Both the position numbers and the translations under genes were made by a program. Shown in pieces: positions 15,077 through 25,362 of a stretch of 64,000 nucleotides of DNA; positions within the stretch are counted from its first letter, which is position 1, and every line of letters starts with the position of its first letter. This DNA comes from G963675935 sp963675935 (GTDB lineage Bacteria > Planctomycetota > Planctomycetia > Pirellulales > Thermoguttaceae), in assembly GCA_963675935.2 (NCBI GenBank), contig CAXXPV010000003.1:806001-870000 (forward strand), in the 5' to 3' direction. Under the pieces are notes generated by a model, which worked only from the letters and a program-made list of their open reading frames with translations, ran no database searches and was not told the origin of the DNA.

Positions 15077-16945
15077 ATGAACACACCTATTCTTTCTGCC
15101 GTATTTCGGATCGGTCTGACATCCATCGTCGTTGCGGCGTTGAGCGGCCTCACGCTGGCGCAAACGCCGGCGGCGCAGCCCGAGGTCCCCCAAACCCCGG
15201 TCACGCAATCGGGGGATAAAAACAAGGAAGATAAGAAGAAAGACAAGAAAAAGGAATCGAGTTCGTCCGATGCGCTCGACAAGCTGATTCGCCAGTTGGG
15301 CGACAAGGATTACTACGTGCGTCAGCGGGCACAAGACGAGCTGGCCCGGCTGGGGTTCGAGGCGATGGAAGCCCTGAATGCCGCGGCGACCGACGACGAC
15401 TTGGAAATCGCCTCGCGGGCGAAGTATCTGCTGCGATTGATGCGGGTGGAGTGGACGGCGGAAAGCGACTCGGCCCGGGTCAAGAAATTGCTTCGCGGCT
15501 ACGAGAACCTCGATGGCAGCGCGCGAGAGGCCCAGATGGCGGCGCTGGCCGAATTGCCCGACGCCGAGGGCATCGCGGCGTTGTGCCGGCTGGTGCGGTT
15601 CGAGAAGTCGGCGTTGTTGTCGAAGGTCGCGGCCGCCACGCTGTTGTTTCACGGCGCCGCGGTCGAGCCGCCCGACGCCAAGACGGTTGAAATTCTTCGG
15701 CAAAAATTGCAGGGCTGCAAGCGGCCCGGCGCGGCGTGGCTGATGACGTGGAGTCGGATGCGCGACGATCCGCCCGCGGCAATGGCGGAATGGGCCAAAC
15801 TGGTCGGCGCCGAGGTCGATCTGATGCGCAAATCGCCCGGCGAAACCAGCCCGGAGGTCGTCGCCCGGCTGACGCGATTCCACGTGGCCTGGCTGAAGAA
15901 ACTCGGCAAGACCGACGAAGCGAACGCGGCGATCGGGCGCATGGTGGAGGTGTGCCGCGGCGACTCGGAATCGCTGGTCGAGTTGCTCGGTTGGCTGGTC
16001 GAACAGAAGGCGTGGAAGTCGGTGGACGATTTGGCCCAGCGTTTCCGGGCGCGATTCGCCGCCGAGCCGGTCTTGCTCTACACGTTGGCCCATGCCTACG
16101 CCGAACGCGGCGACAAGGCGAAGGCCGAGGAAGCAGCCCTGCGGGCGTTTCGCTTGCTCCCCGGCAAACAAGAGGACCAATTGCTCCGTCACGCCTCGGC
16201 GGCGCCGATGCTCCGCGACCTCGGCCATTGCGACTGGGCGCGGCGCGAGTTCGAGCACGTCATCGTCAAGAGCAACGGCAACGACGAGCTTGTCGTGTCG
16301 TGTCAGCTTTTGTTGGCCGAAATGCTCCACGATCAGGGCCATGAGCTTGATGCCGCGACTTCGCTGGAAAAGCTTGTGGCGGCCGTCGACGCCGGCAAGC
16401 TGACCGCCGCCATGCTTGGTGGCCGCGATCCCAAGGGGATTCGCGCCCGGCATCAATACCTGTTGGCCTGCCATTGGGCGGAGAAGAACGACGCCGCGAA
16501 GCAACGCGAGTGTCTCGACAAGGCGATGGCGGCCGATCCCGAGGACATCGACGTGCTGATCGCGTGCCATCAGTTGGTCGGCCAGCCGGCCGAGTATCGC
16601 GCCAAGATCGTCGAAGCGATTCGTTCGACCGCGGCGAAATTGCACGCGGCGATCAATGCCGACCCGGAAGACCCTTCGATGTACAACCAGTATGCCTGGC
16701 TGGTCGGCAACACGGAGGGCGATTTCGACGAGGCGCTGCGTTGTTCGCAAAAGTCGTTGGAGTTGCAACCGGGCGAAGGCGGCTATTACGATACCTTGGC
16801 CCACGTTTATTTCGGCCGTGGCGATTACGAGAACGCGGTCAAGACGCAAACCAAGGCGGCGGAGTTGGAGCCGCATTCCGGCTTGATCCAGCGGAAGCTC
16901 GAAGTGTTTCGCAAGAAGCTGGAGGAGAAGAAGGCGTCGAAGTAG
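15077..16945 (+). CDS. Secreted HEAT/TPR-repeat protein
   Basis: A 622-residue protein. The signal segment FRIGLTSIVVAALSGLTLAQ (about residues 10-29) is followed by a low-complexity KEDKKKDKKKESSSS linker. Residues about 60-200 form HEAT-like helix pairs (YYVRQRAQDELARLGFEAME). The C-terminal half is TPR: VLLYTLAHAYAERGDKAKAE at about 330 and YYDTLAHVYFGRGDYENAVK at about 580. These are protein-interaction scaffolds, probably periplasmic. The ATG at 15077 is chosen because the signal peptide starts there. No enzyme motif is seen. Confidence 0.82.
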   Translation: MNTPILSAVFRIGLTSIVVAALSGLTLAQTPAAQPEVPQTPVTQSGDKNKEDKKKDKKKESSSSDALDKLIRQLGDKDYYVRQRAQDELARLGFEAMEALNAAATDDDLEIASRAKYLLRLMRVEWTAESDSARVKKLLRGYENLDGSAREAQMAALAELPDAEGIAALCRLVRFEKSALLSKVAAATLLFHGAAVEPPDAKTVEILRQKLQGCKRPGAAWLMTWSRMRDDPPAAMAEWAKLVGAEVDLMRKSPGETSPEVVARLTRFHVAWLKKLGKTDEANAAIGRMVEVCRGDSESLVELLGWLVEQKAWKSVDDLAQRFRARFAAEPVLLYTLAHAYAERGDKAKAEEAALRAFRLLPGKQEDQLLRHASAAPMLRDLGHCDWARREFEHVIVKSNGNDELVVSCQLLLAEMLHDQGHELDAATSLEKLVAAVDAGKLTAAMLGGRDPKGIRARHQYLLACHWAEKNDAAKQRECLDKAMAADPEDIDVLIACHQLVGQPAEYRAKIVEAIRSTAAKLHAAINADPEDPSMYNQYAWLVGNTEGDFDEALRCSQKSLELQPGEGGYYDTLAHVYFGRGDYENAVKTQTKAAELEPHSGLIQRKLEVFRKKLEEKKASK

Positions 16946-16960
16946 TTTCTGTTGCTGAAT

Positions 16961-17042
16961 GTAGGGTGGAACAATCGCAGCGCGGTCCCACCATGCGTTT
17001 TCCCGGCTTTTGGTGGGACTGCGAGGACTTGTCCCACCCTAC
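16961..17042. repeat. R3 inverted-repeat element
   Basis: GTAGGGTGGAACAATCGCAG to GACTTGTCCCACCCTAC, with an inner GTCCCACC/GGTGGGAC pair. First of four copies in the window. Confidence 0.85.
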
Positions 17043-17167
17043 ACATGCCTTCCGCGGCGGAAACGAAGGAGAATCCGGCGGCAATGCCTTGGCTGGCAAA
17101 CAGGAAAAGGCGTTGTTATAATGGTTATGTCGAGCGTCGCGAATCTCATTTCACGGAACAACCTATC

Positions 17168-17497
17168 ATGTCGCTAACCATTGACACGGAACCGTTGCCG
17201 TTGCAGACCGATAGCGATGGCGTGGTGCGGGTAGGCGGCACCCGCGTGACGCTCGATACGATCGTCACGGCGTTCCAACAGGGCGCCGCGGCCGAAGAAA
17301 TCGCCGAGCAATATCCCACGGTGATGCTTTCGGATGTTTATGCCGCAATCACGTTCTATCTTCGGCATCGCGATGAAGTCGACGCCTATCTGGCGGAAGG
17401 ATGCCGGCAAAGCGATCTTCTGCGCCAGAATCAAGAGGCAAAGTACAACCGGGGGGAGATTCGCAACCGCCTCCTGGCGAAACGCCCCTCCGAGTAG
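17168..17497 (+). CDS. DUF433 antitoxin
   Basis: A 109-residue DUF433 protein, a small winged-helix-type fold. RVGGTRVTLDTIVTAFQQGA (about residues 21-40) followed by AEEIAEQYPTVMLSDVYAAI is the family core. DUF433 genes are commonly found just upstream of DUF5615 PIN-like genes as antitoxins, and here the next gene is exactly that, 6 nt downstream. A TATAAT box at 17117-17122 lies upstream, but no clear -35. The ATG at 17168 begins the family; the longer upstream frame would translate the R3 repeat. Confidence 0.86.
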   Translation: MSLTIDTEPLPLQTDSDGVVRVGGTRVTLDTIVTAFQQGAAAEEIAEQYPTVMLSDVYAAITFYLRHRDEVDAYLAEGCRQSDLLRQNQEAKYNRGEIRNRLLAKRPSE

Positions 17498-17503
17498 ACC
17501 ATC

Positions 17504-17854
17504 ATGCTTCGCTTGGCCGCTGACGAAAACCTCAACAATGGCATTATTCGTGGGCTTTTGCGACGCAACGCATCGGTAGACATCCTTCGCGTTCAAGACG
17601 CAGGTCTTTTGGGAGCCGATGATTTTCGGGTTTTGGCTTGGGCTGCTGAAGAGAATCGCATTCTCGTCACGCATGACGGCCGCACGGTTCCCTTTTACGC
17701 CGATCAGCGCATCGAAGCCGGGCTGCCGATGCCCGGTGTTTTTGTCGTGCCTCGATCGGTTTCCATTGGGCAGGCTATTGAAGACCTACTGCTATTGTGT
17801 GACTGCACCTCGGCGGAGGAATGGATATTCATTACCTGGTATTTTCCCCTCTGA
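17504..17854 (+). CDS. DUF5615 PIN-like toxin
   Basis: A 116-residue protein of the DUF5615 PIN-like family. LAADENLNNGIIRGLLRR (residues 4-21) carries the first acidic site, and RILVTHDGRTVPFYADQR the second (D at THDG). The family is treated as the ribonuclease toxin partner of DUF433 antitoxins. It lies 6 nt after the DUF433 stop, so it is translated from the same message. The C-terminus EEWIFITWYFPL is typical. Toxicity here is inferred. Confidence 0.85.
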   Translation: MLRLAADENLNNGIIRGLLRRNASVDILRVQDAGLLGADDFRVLAWAAEENRILVTHDGRTVPFYADQRIEAGLPMPGVFVVPRSVSIGQAIEDLLLLCDCTSAEEWIFITWYFPL

Positions 17855-17882
17855 GCCCAGTGGCATAGCGGGCGGTTCCGTC

Positions 17883-17910
17883 TTGACATTGGGTCACACA
17901 GGTGTATAAT
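17883..17910 (+). promoter_or_regulatory. Consensus sigma-70 promoter of the AAA+ gene
   Basis: Perfect TTGACA (17883-17888) and perfect TATAAT (17905-17910), 16 nt apart. It leaves a leader of about 50 nt that contains AAGGATAGG as SD. Confidence 0.85.
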
Positions 17911-17965
17911 TTAACAGACAGAGCAACATTTACACATAAAGCTAATTTTATAAGGATAGGTGCTC

Positions 17966-19165
17966 ATGTCGCAGTTTGCCAATCCTTTTCGTCCTGGCGC
18001 GGGCCACATGCCCCCCTATCTGGCTGGCCGCCGGCAAGAAACCGACGAGTTTCGCCGTCTTTTGGGCCAAGACGTGATTCTCGACAATATGGTGCTGACC
18101 GGGCTTCGCGGCGTTGGGAAAACCGTGCTGCTTGATACATTCAAGCCGGTTGCCATGCAAGAACGTTGGGGGTGGGTCGGCACCGATCTCTCCGAGTCAT
18201 CCAGCATCAGCGAAGAGCGGCTGGCTACCCGGTTAATGGCCGACTTGGCGATGATCACGGCATCCATCACCATCGACACCGAAGAACTGCTCGGAATGGG
18301 GCTGCGTCCCGAGCGGAAAACCATTAGCCGAAAACTTGACTTCGAAACGCTTCAAGAAATATATGGCCAAACGCCGGGGCTGCCTTCCGACAAGCTCAAG
18401 GCTGTTTTGGAGGTCGTCTGGCGTTATGTCCAGCATGATCGAAGGGGTTTGGTTTTCGCCTACGACGAGGCCCAGAATTTGTCCGACCATGCCGCGAGAA
18501 ATGAATATCCCCTGTCGCTATTGCTGGACGTATTCCAGTCGATCCAGAAAAAGGGGATTCGATTCATGCTGGTTTTGGTTGGACTCCCCACCTTGTTTCC
18601 CAAGTTGGTCGAAGCCAGAACTTATGCCGAGCGAATGTTTCGCGTGGTTTTTCTCGATCGGTTGGCGGAGCCTGACTGCCGGGAGGCGATTAGCAAGCCC
18701 ATCAACGATATGCATTGCCCTGTCAAGCTGAACGACAAATCCGTTCAACTCATCGTGGAAGATTCGGGCGGGTATCCCTACTTTTTGCAGTTTATTTGCC
18801 GCGAGGTCTATGACGTATTTCTTCAAAAGGCCATTGCCGGCGAAAAAGCGTCCGTGCCGCGGCACGAAATCATGCGTAAGCTGGACACTGATTTCTTCGC
18901 GGGTCGTTGGGCGCGCGCCACGGATCGCCAAAGGGACATGCTTGTCGTCATTGCAAATCTGGACAACCGCGATGGCGAATTCACCGTTCAGGAAATCGCG
19001 GAAAAGTCCAAAACGCTTCCCGGCAATCCCTTTCAACCGAGTCACATCAGCCAAATGCTTTCCGCACTTGGAGAAGCCGGATTGGTCTACAAGAATCGGC
19101 ATGGAAAATACTCCCTTGCCGTGCCTTTGATGGGGCAATTTATTATGCGGCAACAGCAAGGCTGA
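17966..19165 (+). CDS. AAA+ ATPase of the Orc1-like/AAA_16 type
   Basis: A 399-residue protein with NPFRPGAGHMPPYLAGR at residues 6-22, Walker A GLRGVGKT (46-53), and Walker B GLVFAYDEAQ (161-170). The C-terminal winged helix is in FTVQEIAEKSKTL and HISQMLSALGEAGLVYKNRH. The architecture resembles stand-alone Orc1/Cdc6-like ATPases found sporadically in bacteria, often in accessory regions; substrate unknown. It has its own perfect consensus promoter, unlike most genes here, implying strong constitutive expression or recent arrival. The ATG at 17966 follows an AAGGATAGG SD. The DUF58 gene starts 10 nt after its stop. Confidence 0.82.
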   Translation: MSQFANPFRPGAGHMPPYLAGRRQETDEFRRLLGQDVILDNMVLTGLRGVGKTVLLDTFKPVAMQERWGWVGTDLSESSSISEERLATRLMADLAMITASITIDTEELLGMGLRPERKTISRKLDFETLQEIYGQTPGLPSDKLKAVLEVVWRYVQHDRRGLVFAYDEAQNLSDHAARNEYPLSLLLDVFQSIQKKGIRFMLVLVGLPTLFPKLVEARTYAERMFRVVFLDRLAEPDCREAISKPINDMHCPVKLNDKSVQLIVEDSGGYPYFLQFICREVYDVFLQKAIAGEKASVPRHEIMRKLDTDFFAGRWARATDRQRDMLVVIANLDNRDGEFTVQEIAEKSKTLPGNPFQPSHISQMLSALGEAGLVYKNRHGKYSLAVPLMGQFIMRQQQG

Positions 19166-19175
19166 GACATTTTTC

Positions 19176-20369
19176 ATGTTCCGCCGTCAAACCGCCATCT
19201 CACGCGAAGGCTTGTACTACCTGGCGATCATCGCCTTGGTGTTCGGCGGCGCCGTGCTCAAAGAGGTCAATCTCCTGCTCATCCTCGCCGGACTGCTCCT
19301 CGGGCCGCTGCTGCTGAACTGGCAGGCCGTGCGATCCAATCTTCGCGGGCTGAGCGTCACGCGCGGCCTGCCGCTGCGCATCTCAGCCGGCGACACCCTC
19401 GCGGTCGATCTCCATTTGACGAACGCCCGGCGGCGGCTCGGCTGTTGGGCGGTCGTTGTCGAAGAACAAATTCAACGCGAAACGAGCAACGGCGGCGGCA
19501 ACAATCATCGCCGGACGCCCCCGCTGCGGCCATGCGTGCTGTTCCCCTTCACCCATGCCGGCCAGTCGCGCAAGGGTGTTTATCGCGGCTGTCTGGTCGA
19601 TCGCGGGCGCTATCGCTTCGGGCCGCTGCGGCTTTCCACGCGGTTCCCTTTTGGTTTGTTCTCGCGCACCATCACTGTCGGGCAGCACGAAACGCTGATC
19701 GTTTTACCCCGGCTGGGCCGGCTCACCCGCGGCTGGGCCGCCCGGCGTCAAGAAGCCTTCGCCGGAACCGATCGCCGCCGCCATCGGCCGGGGCCCGAGG
19801 GCGATTTCTACGGCGTCCGCGAGTGGCGCTCCGGCGACGGCCGGCGGTTGATCCATTGGCGCAGCTCGGCACGGCTGGGCCGGCTGGTCGTGCGGCAATT
19901 TGAGCGGCCGAAAAGCCGCGACGTGGCCGTGGTCGTCGATCTTTGGCAGCCCGAACGAGGGGAGCCGCGACATGCCGAAAACGTCGAACTGGCCGTAAGT
20001 TTCGCCGCCTCGGTGTTGACCGACGTATGCCGCCAGGGAGGGAGCAATATCCATCTAGCTCTTCGCAACGCCGAACTGGAGTGCATCGGCGGGCCGGCCT
20101 CGACGGCAACCCTCCAGTCGTTGATGGAGCAGCTTGCGGTTGCCGAGCCTCGAGCCGACGACTCGCTCCCGGCGCTTTTGGCCGCGGCATTGCGAAAACT
20201 CGCCGCCGGCACGGAAGTCGTGGTGGTTTCGACCCGGCCGGTCGATCCGGCCGACGCCGAGCGGTTTTCAGCCCTTGCTGCCGATCCGGCGTTGCACGAG
20301 CGTTTGCGTCACGTTCTTTGCGTCGATGCGTCGAACGAACGGCTCGTTGAATACTACGTCGCCGAATGA
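19176..20369 (+). CDS. DUF58 domain protein
   Basis: A 397-residue protein. Two N-terminal membrane spans (YYLAIIALVFGGAVL and VNLLLILAGLLLGPLLLN, residues about 14-48) are followed by a beta-rich domain. The DUF58 signature DFYGVREWRSGDGRRLIHWR lies at about residues 210-229, then a vWA-like C-terminal half with VAVVVDLWQPE. DUF58 proteins usually accompany MoxR ATPases and vWA proteins; here the adjacent ATPase is not MoxR-like, so the pairing is unusual. No SD is visible before the ATG at 19176, only 10 nt after the AAA+ stop. Confidence 0.85.
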   Translation: MFRRQTAISREGLYYLAIIALVFGGAVLKEVNLLLILAGLLLGPLLLNWQAVRSNLRGLSVTRGLPLRISAGDTLAVDLHLTNARRRLGCWAVVVEEQIQRETSNGGGNNHRRTPPLRPCVLFPFTHAGQSRKGVYRGCLVDRGRYRFGPLRLSTRFPFGLFSRTITVGQHETLIVLPRLGRLTRGWAARRQEAFAGTDRRRHRPGPEGDFYGVREWRSGDGRRLIHWRSSARLGRLVVRQFERPKSRDVAVVVDLWQPERGEPRHAENVELAVSFAASVLTDVCRQGGSNIHLALRNAELECIGGPASTATLQSLMEQLAVAEPRADDSLPALLAAALRKLAAGTEVVVVSTRPVDPADAERFSALAADPALHERLRHVLCVDASNERLVEYYVAE

Positions 20370-20389
20370 CCCCCCCAAATGTGCTTCTC

Positions 20390-20418
20390 TTGTTGCCCGG
20401 CGGCGGATTTGTTATATT
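20390..20418 (+). promoter_or_regulatory. Candidate rpsA promoter
   Basis: TTGTTG (20390-20395) and TATATT (20413-20418) with 17-nt spacing, about 100 bp upstream of the rpsA start. Confidence 0.55.
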
Positions 20419-20519
20419 GCCGGATTCCCCCGATGGTCCGCGGAGAGTCTCTCGGTGTCGAGCGACCGGGCGAACGGGGATTGTGAGTGTGTGTGCGCAA
20501 ACAGTTTCGTCAACTATAT

Positions 20520-22367
<1,848 letters not shown>

Positions 22368-22414
22368 TTTTTCCGTCGGAGTTGGCCGTTTAATTTTCGT
22401 TGGTGTTCAATTTC

Positions 22415-22450
22415 GTTGGGGTGGCAGTTCAACTGTCACCCCAACTTTTT
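22415..22450 (+). terminator. Hairpin-T terminator after rpsA (also R7 repeat)
   Basis: GGGGTGGCAGTT pairs with AACTGTCACCCC, followed by AACTTTTT. The same hairpin occurs elsewhere as a dispersed repeat, so it may be a co-opted R7 copy. The remaining gap to 22675 shows nothing else. Confidence 0.65.
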
Positions 22451-22675
22451 GCGCCATCTCCAGCCGATTGCCGCGGCAATCCATTGGAAATTGATCTTGA
22501 ACGATAATGCCCCGGTCGCTTTTCGCGGCAGGGGCGTTTTTTTCGGCATTGTCGTATTCCTAGCTACATTCGCCCCAGTTCGGCGCGCCGCCGCTAAATT
22601 GTAGAAATCCCCCAGCCCGCGCCGATAGTTGTGTGTGACTGAACATACCACTGCCTGCTGACAGTATTGATCCCC

Positions 22676-23545
22676 ATGCCTAAAACAACGCGCCGCCGAC
22701 CCGCCGCTTCCGTGCAATCTCCGCTGGAGACCTACCTCCGCGAGATCAACGAAACCTCGTTGCTCTCGGCCGACGACGAACACGAACTGGCCATCGCCGT
22801 CGGCTTGGGCGATTCGTTGGCCCGCGACCGCATGGTCCGTGCCAATCTACGCCTGGTGGTCAACATCGCCCGCGGATACACCGGCAAGGGCCTCAGCCTG
22901 CAAGACCTGATCGAGGAAGGCAACCTCGGCCTGCTCCGCGCCGTCGAAGGCTTCGACCCCGCCATCGGAACTCGCTTCTCGACCTACGCCAGCTATTGGA
23001 TCAAGCAGTCGATCAAGCGGGCGTTGATCAACACGGCCAAGACAATCCGGATTCCGGCCTACATGGTCGAGCTGCTCTCGAAGTGGCGCAGGGCCAGCAG
23101 CCGGTTGGCCGAGGAGCTTGGCCGCACGCCCACGCCCGAGGAAATCGGCCGCGTGCTCGGATTGCCGCGCAAGAAGCTGCCGATCATCAAAAAGGCCATC
23201 CGCATCTACAATCTCACGCCGCAGACCGATCAGTCGGAGGCCGGCTGGTCGTTGGGCGAGATGGTGATGGACGAGCGGGCGAAGAGTCCCGACGAAGAAA
23301 TGGTCGAGAGCGACAATCTGGTCCACGTCATGCGGCAGTTGGATATGATGGACCCGCGCGAGGCGACGGTGTTGCGGATGCGATTCGGGCTGGACGACAA
23401 CGAGCCGCGCACGTTGAAGGAGATCGGCGAGGCGCTCGGGCTGACCCGCGAGCGCGTGCGTCAGATCGAGACGGAAGCCTTGGGCAAGCTGGCCGAGAGC
23501 CTCGAAGGGCCGGTCGCGTTGGAGCTGGTGGGGATGAGGCGTTAG
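22676..23545 (+). CDS. Sigma-70 family factor (primary-type, RpoD/SigA-like)
   Basis: A 289-residue sigma factor with region 1.2 (SPLETYLREINETSLLSADD, residues about 14-33), region 2 (NLRLVVNIARGYTGKGLSLQ, then EGNLGLLRAVEGFDP and the RFSTYASYWIKQSI stretch), region 3 (RRASSRLAEELGRTPTPEEI) and region 4 (LGLTRERVRQIETEALGKL). Region 1.1 is missing, as in group 2 factors. The ATG at 22676 has no SD. It probably acts as an alternative or stationary-phase primary-like sigma factor, since a genome's main RpoD is usually longer. The gene is flanked by repeat-rich gaps. Confidence 0.9.
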   Translation: MPKTTRRRPAASVQSPLETYLREINETSLLSADDEHELAIAVGLGDSLARDRMVRANLRLVVNIARGYTGKGLSLQDLIEEGNLGLLRAVEGFDPAIGTRFSTYASYWIKQSIKRALINTAKTIRIPAYMVELLSKWRRASSRLAEELGRTPTPEEIGRVLGLPRKKLPIIKKAIRIYNLTPQTDQSEAGWSLGEMVMDERAKSPDEEMVESDNLVHVMRQLDMMDPREATVLRMRFGLDDNEPRTLKEIGEALGLTRERVRQIETEALGKLAESLEGPVALELVGMRR

Positions 23546-23567
23546 GGCGTGTAGCATTGCATCTCCG

Positions 23568-23817
23568 AACCCGGAGGGTTCGCAGCCATTAGCCGGGGGT
23601 TGAGCGAAGCGACACCCCCGGAAAACGATTGCGATAACATCCATCGACCCCGGCGGGGTCGCAGCCATTGGGGGTCGGATGTCGATCAACGTGGCGAATC
23701 TGAACGGAACACCCGCTGCGACCCTTCCAGGGTCGGCACGCGCATCGCGATCCCGCAACCCCGGGTTGCTTCGCACCCGGGGCTAATGGCTGGCATCCAT
23801 CCGGGATGGAATACGAA
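23568..23817. repeat. Phrase-like hairpin repeat region
   Basis: Several facing blocks: AACCCGGAGGGTTCGCAGCC, GGGGTTGAGCGAAGCGACAC, CCCCGGCGGGGTCGCAGCC, AACCCCGGGTTGCTTCGCAC and CATCCGGGATGGAATACG. No ORF is supported between 23546 and 23900. Confidence 0.65.
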
Positions 23818-23847
23818 ACGACTTTTCCAAAAAACCGAATTCCCCTC

Positions 23848-23875
23848 TTGACGCCCCAGTGACTACTGTTATGCT
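23848..23875 (+). promoter_or_regulatory. Promoter of the GntR-ABC operon
   Basis: TTGACG (23848-23853) and TATGCT (23870-23875), 16 nt apart, about 25 bp before the GTG start. A GntR-YtrA-type repressor would be expected to bind here. Confidence 0.65.
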
Positions 23876-23900
23876 TGTGTAATCACTTGGGAGCCAATCG

Positions 23901-24281
23901 GTGCATATCCGCGTCGAAACATCCTCCGGCATGCCCATCACCCGGCAAATCGCCGCCCAAATCCGCGCGCAATGCGCCAGCGGAACCCTGCGGCCCGGCG
24001 ACCGGCTGCCGTCGGTCCGAGCGCTGGCAGCCGAATTGGCCGTCAACCAAAACACCATCCTTCGCGTCTACGAGCGATTGACAGCCGAGGGTCTTCTCGA
24101 ACGCCGCCACGGCGACGGCACTTTCGTGGCCGACTCCGTTCCCACCGGACAAATGAAAACCCAGCGGCGGCTGCTCCGCGAACAGATCGCCCGAGCTGTC
24201 GAACTGGCCAAAACTCTGGGCGTCGATTCCGTCGAGGTGCATCAACTTTTAGACGAACTCTGGGAGCAAAACGAATCATGA
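23901..24281 (+). CDS. GntR-family repressor (YtrA subfamily)
   Basis: A 126-residue regulator with an N-terminal winged helix: RPGDRLPSVRALAAELAVNQ, then TILRVYERLTAEGLLERRHG. The short C-terminal helical tail is typical of the YtrA subfamily, which lacks a ligand domain and controls adjacent ABC transporters. The start is GTG at 23901 behind GGGAG. It overlaps the next gene as ATGA (24278-24281), so the two are translationally coupled. It very likely represses its own operon through the promoter at 23848-23875. Confidence 0.9.
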   Translation: MHIRVETSSGMPITRQIAAQIRAQCASGTLRPGDRLPSVRALAAELAVNQNTILRVYERLTAEGLLERRHGDGTFVADSVPTGQMKTQRRLLREQIARAVELAKTLGVDSVEVHQLLDELWEQNES

Positions 24282-24994
24282 GCGAATCGCCAATCGAACT
24301 TGCCGGCATCGTCAAATCGTACGGCCGCAAGAAAGTGCTGACGGGCCTGGACTTCGCCGTTCCGCAAGGCGCGGTCGTCGGTTTGTTGGGCGTCAATGGC
24401 TCCGGCAAGACCACGCTTCTGAAATGTGCGTTGGGCCTCATCCGGCCAAAAGTCGGCACGGCCCGCTTGCTCGACGAGGACGCTTGGAATTTGACGGCGG
24501 CGGCCAAAATGCGCATCGGCTACGTGCCGCAAGTCGTCGGGCTGTATCCTTGGATGCGCGTGCGGCACTTGATCGACTACACCGCCGCGTTTTATCCGAA
24601 TTGGAACCACGCGATGGTCGCCGACTTGATCCGCGAGTGGTCGATCCCGATGGACGACCGTATTGGCCCGCTGTCGGTTGGGCAGCTTCAAAAACTGGCG
24701 ATTCTGTTGGCCGTCGGCCACGAGCCGGATTTGTTGATTTTGGACGAGCCGGCGGCGAGTCTCGACCCATTGGCCCGGCGTCAGTTTTTGCAGATGATTA
24801 TCGACATGGCGGAGCCAGGCCGTCGGACGGTGCTTTTTTCGACGCACATCACCTCCGACCTGGAGCGCGTGGCAGATCGCGTCGCGCTGTTGAAGGCGGG
24901 CCGAATCGCTTGGTACGGACTGCTCGACGAGTTGAAAGAGCAAACACACGTCAGTTTGGAAGACAGTTTCTTGGAGATGTGCAAAACCGAGTAG
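24278..24994 (+). CDS. ABC transporter ATP-binding protein
   Basis: A 238-residue nucleotide-binding subunit. Walker A is GVNGSGKTT (residues 38-46), the signature is degenerate (LSVGQLQK, without SGGQ), Walker B is LLILDEPAASLD, and the switch His is in FSTHIT. It starts at the ATG overlapping the GntR stop. The downstream membrane genes are probable partners, as in YtrABCDEF-like systems responding to cell-envelope stress. The signature deviation (SVGQ) is also seen in several YtrB-like proteins. Confidence 0.9.
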   Translation: MSESPIELAGIVKSYGRKKVLTGLDFAVPQGAVVGLLGVNGSGKTTLLKCALGLIRPKVGTARLLDEDAWNLTAAAKMRIGYVPQVVGLYPWMRVRHLIDYTAAFYPNWNHAMVADLIREWSIPMDDRIGPLSVGQLQKLAILLAVGHEPDLLILDEPAASLDPLARRQFLQMIIDMAEPGRRTVLFSTHITSDLERVADRVALLKAGRIAWYGLLDELKEQTHVSLEDSFLEMCKTE

Positions 24995-25067
24995 AGCAGA
25001 ATGGATTCCATACGAGTGCAGTTGTTATGGAATACGAGTTCAATTGTTAATGGAAATGAAAAATCAT

Positions 25068-25307
25068 TACGCCCGTTTACGGGCGTTGTCCGCCGCAGGC
25101 GGTATTAGGCCCGTGCTTTAGCACGGGTTGACGGAGATAACGTTCCTGTCATTGTTTTGTCACGCCCGTTTACGGGCGTCCTGCCGTTGCTGAGCAGGAG
25201 GCTCGTAAACGGGCCTGACATGGGAATTTTTCGTGGGCCACGAAACCCGGCGTAAACGCCGGGCCGAATACCGCCTGCGGCGGACAAGGGGCATGAATGC
25301 CCCTGAC
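25068..25307 (-). repeat. R6 composite repeat, copy 2 (intergenic)
   Basis: Read on the minus strand it runs GGGGCATTCATGCCCC, a TTGTCCGCCGCAGGCGG block, CCGGCGTTTACGCCGG, AGGCCCGTTTACGAGCCT, ACGCCCGTAAACGGGCGT, CCCGTGCTAAAGCACGGG, then ACGCCCGTAAACGGGCGT. This is the same order as copy 1. It fills most of the 368-bp gap between the ATPase and the first permease. Confidence 0.85.
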
Positions 25308-25362
25308 GATGATTTTCACGAGTCCCATAATCCCAAAAGTTTGCAATATCGCGGGGTGTCCC

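Noticed and set aside
15059..16876. A 605-residue antisense frame under the TPR/HEAT gene
   Set aside because: Shadow of a gene with signal peptide and TPRs.
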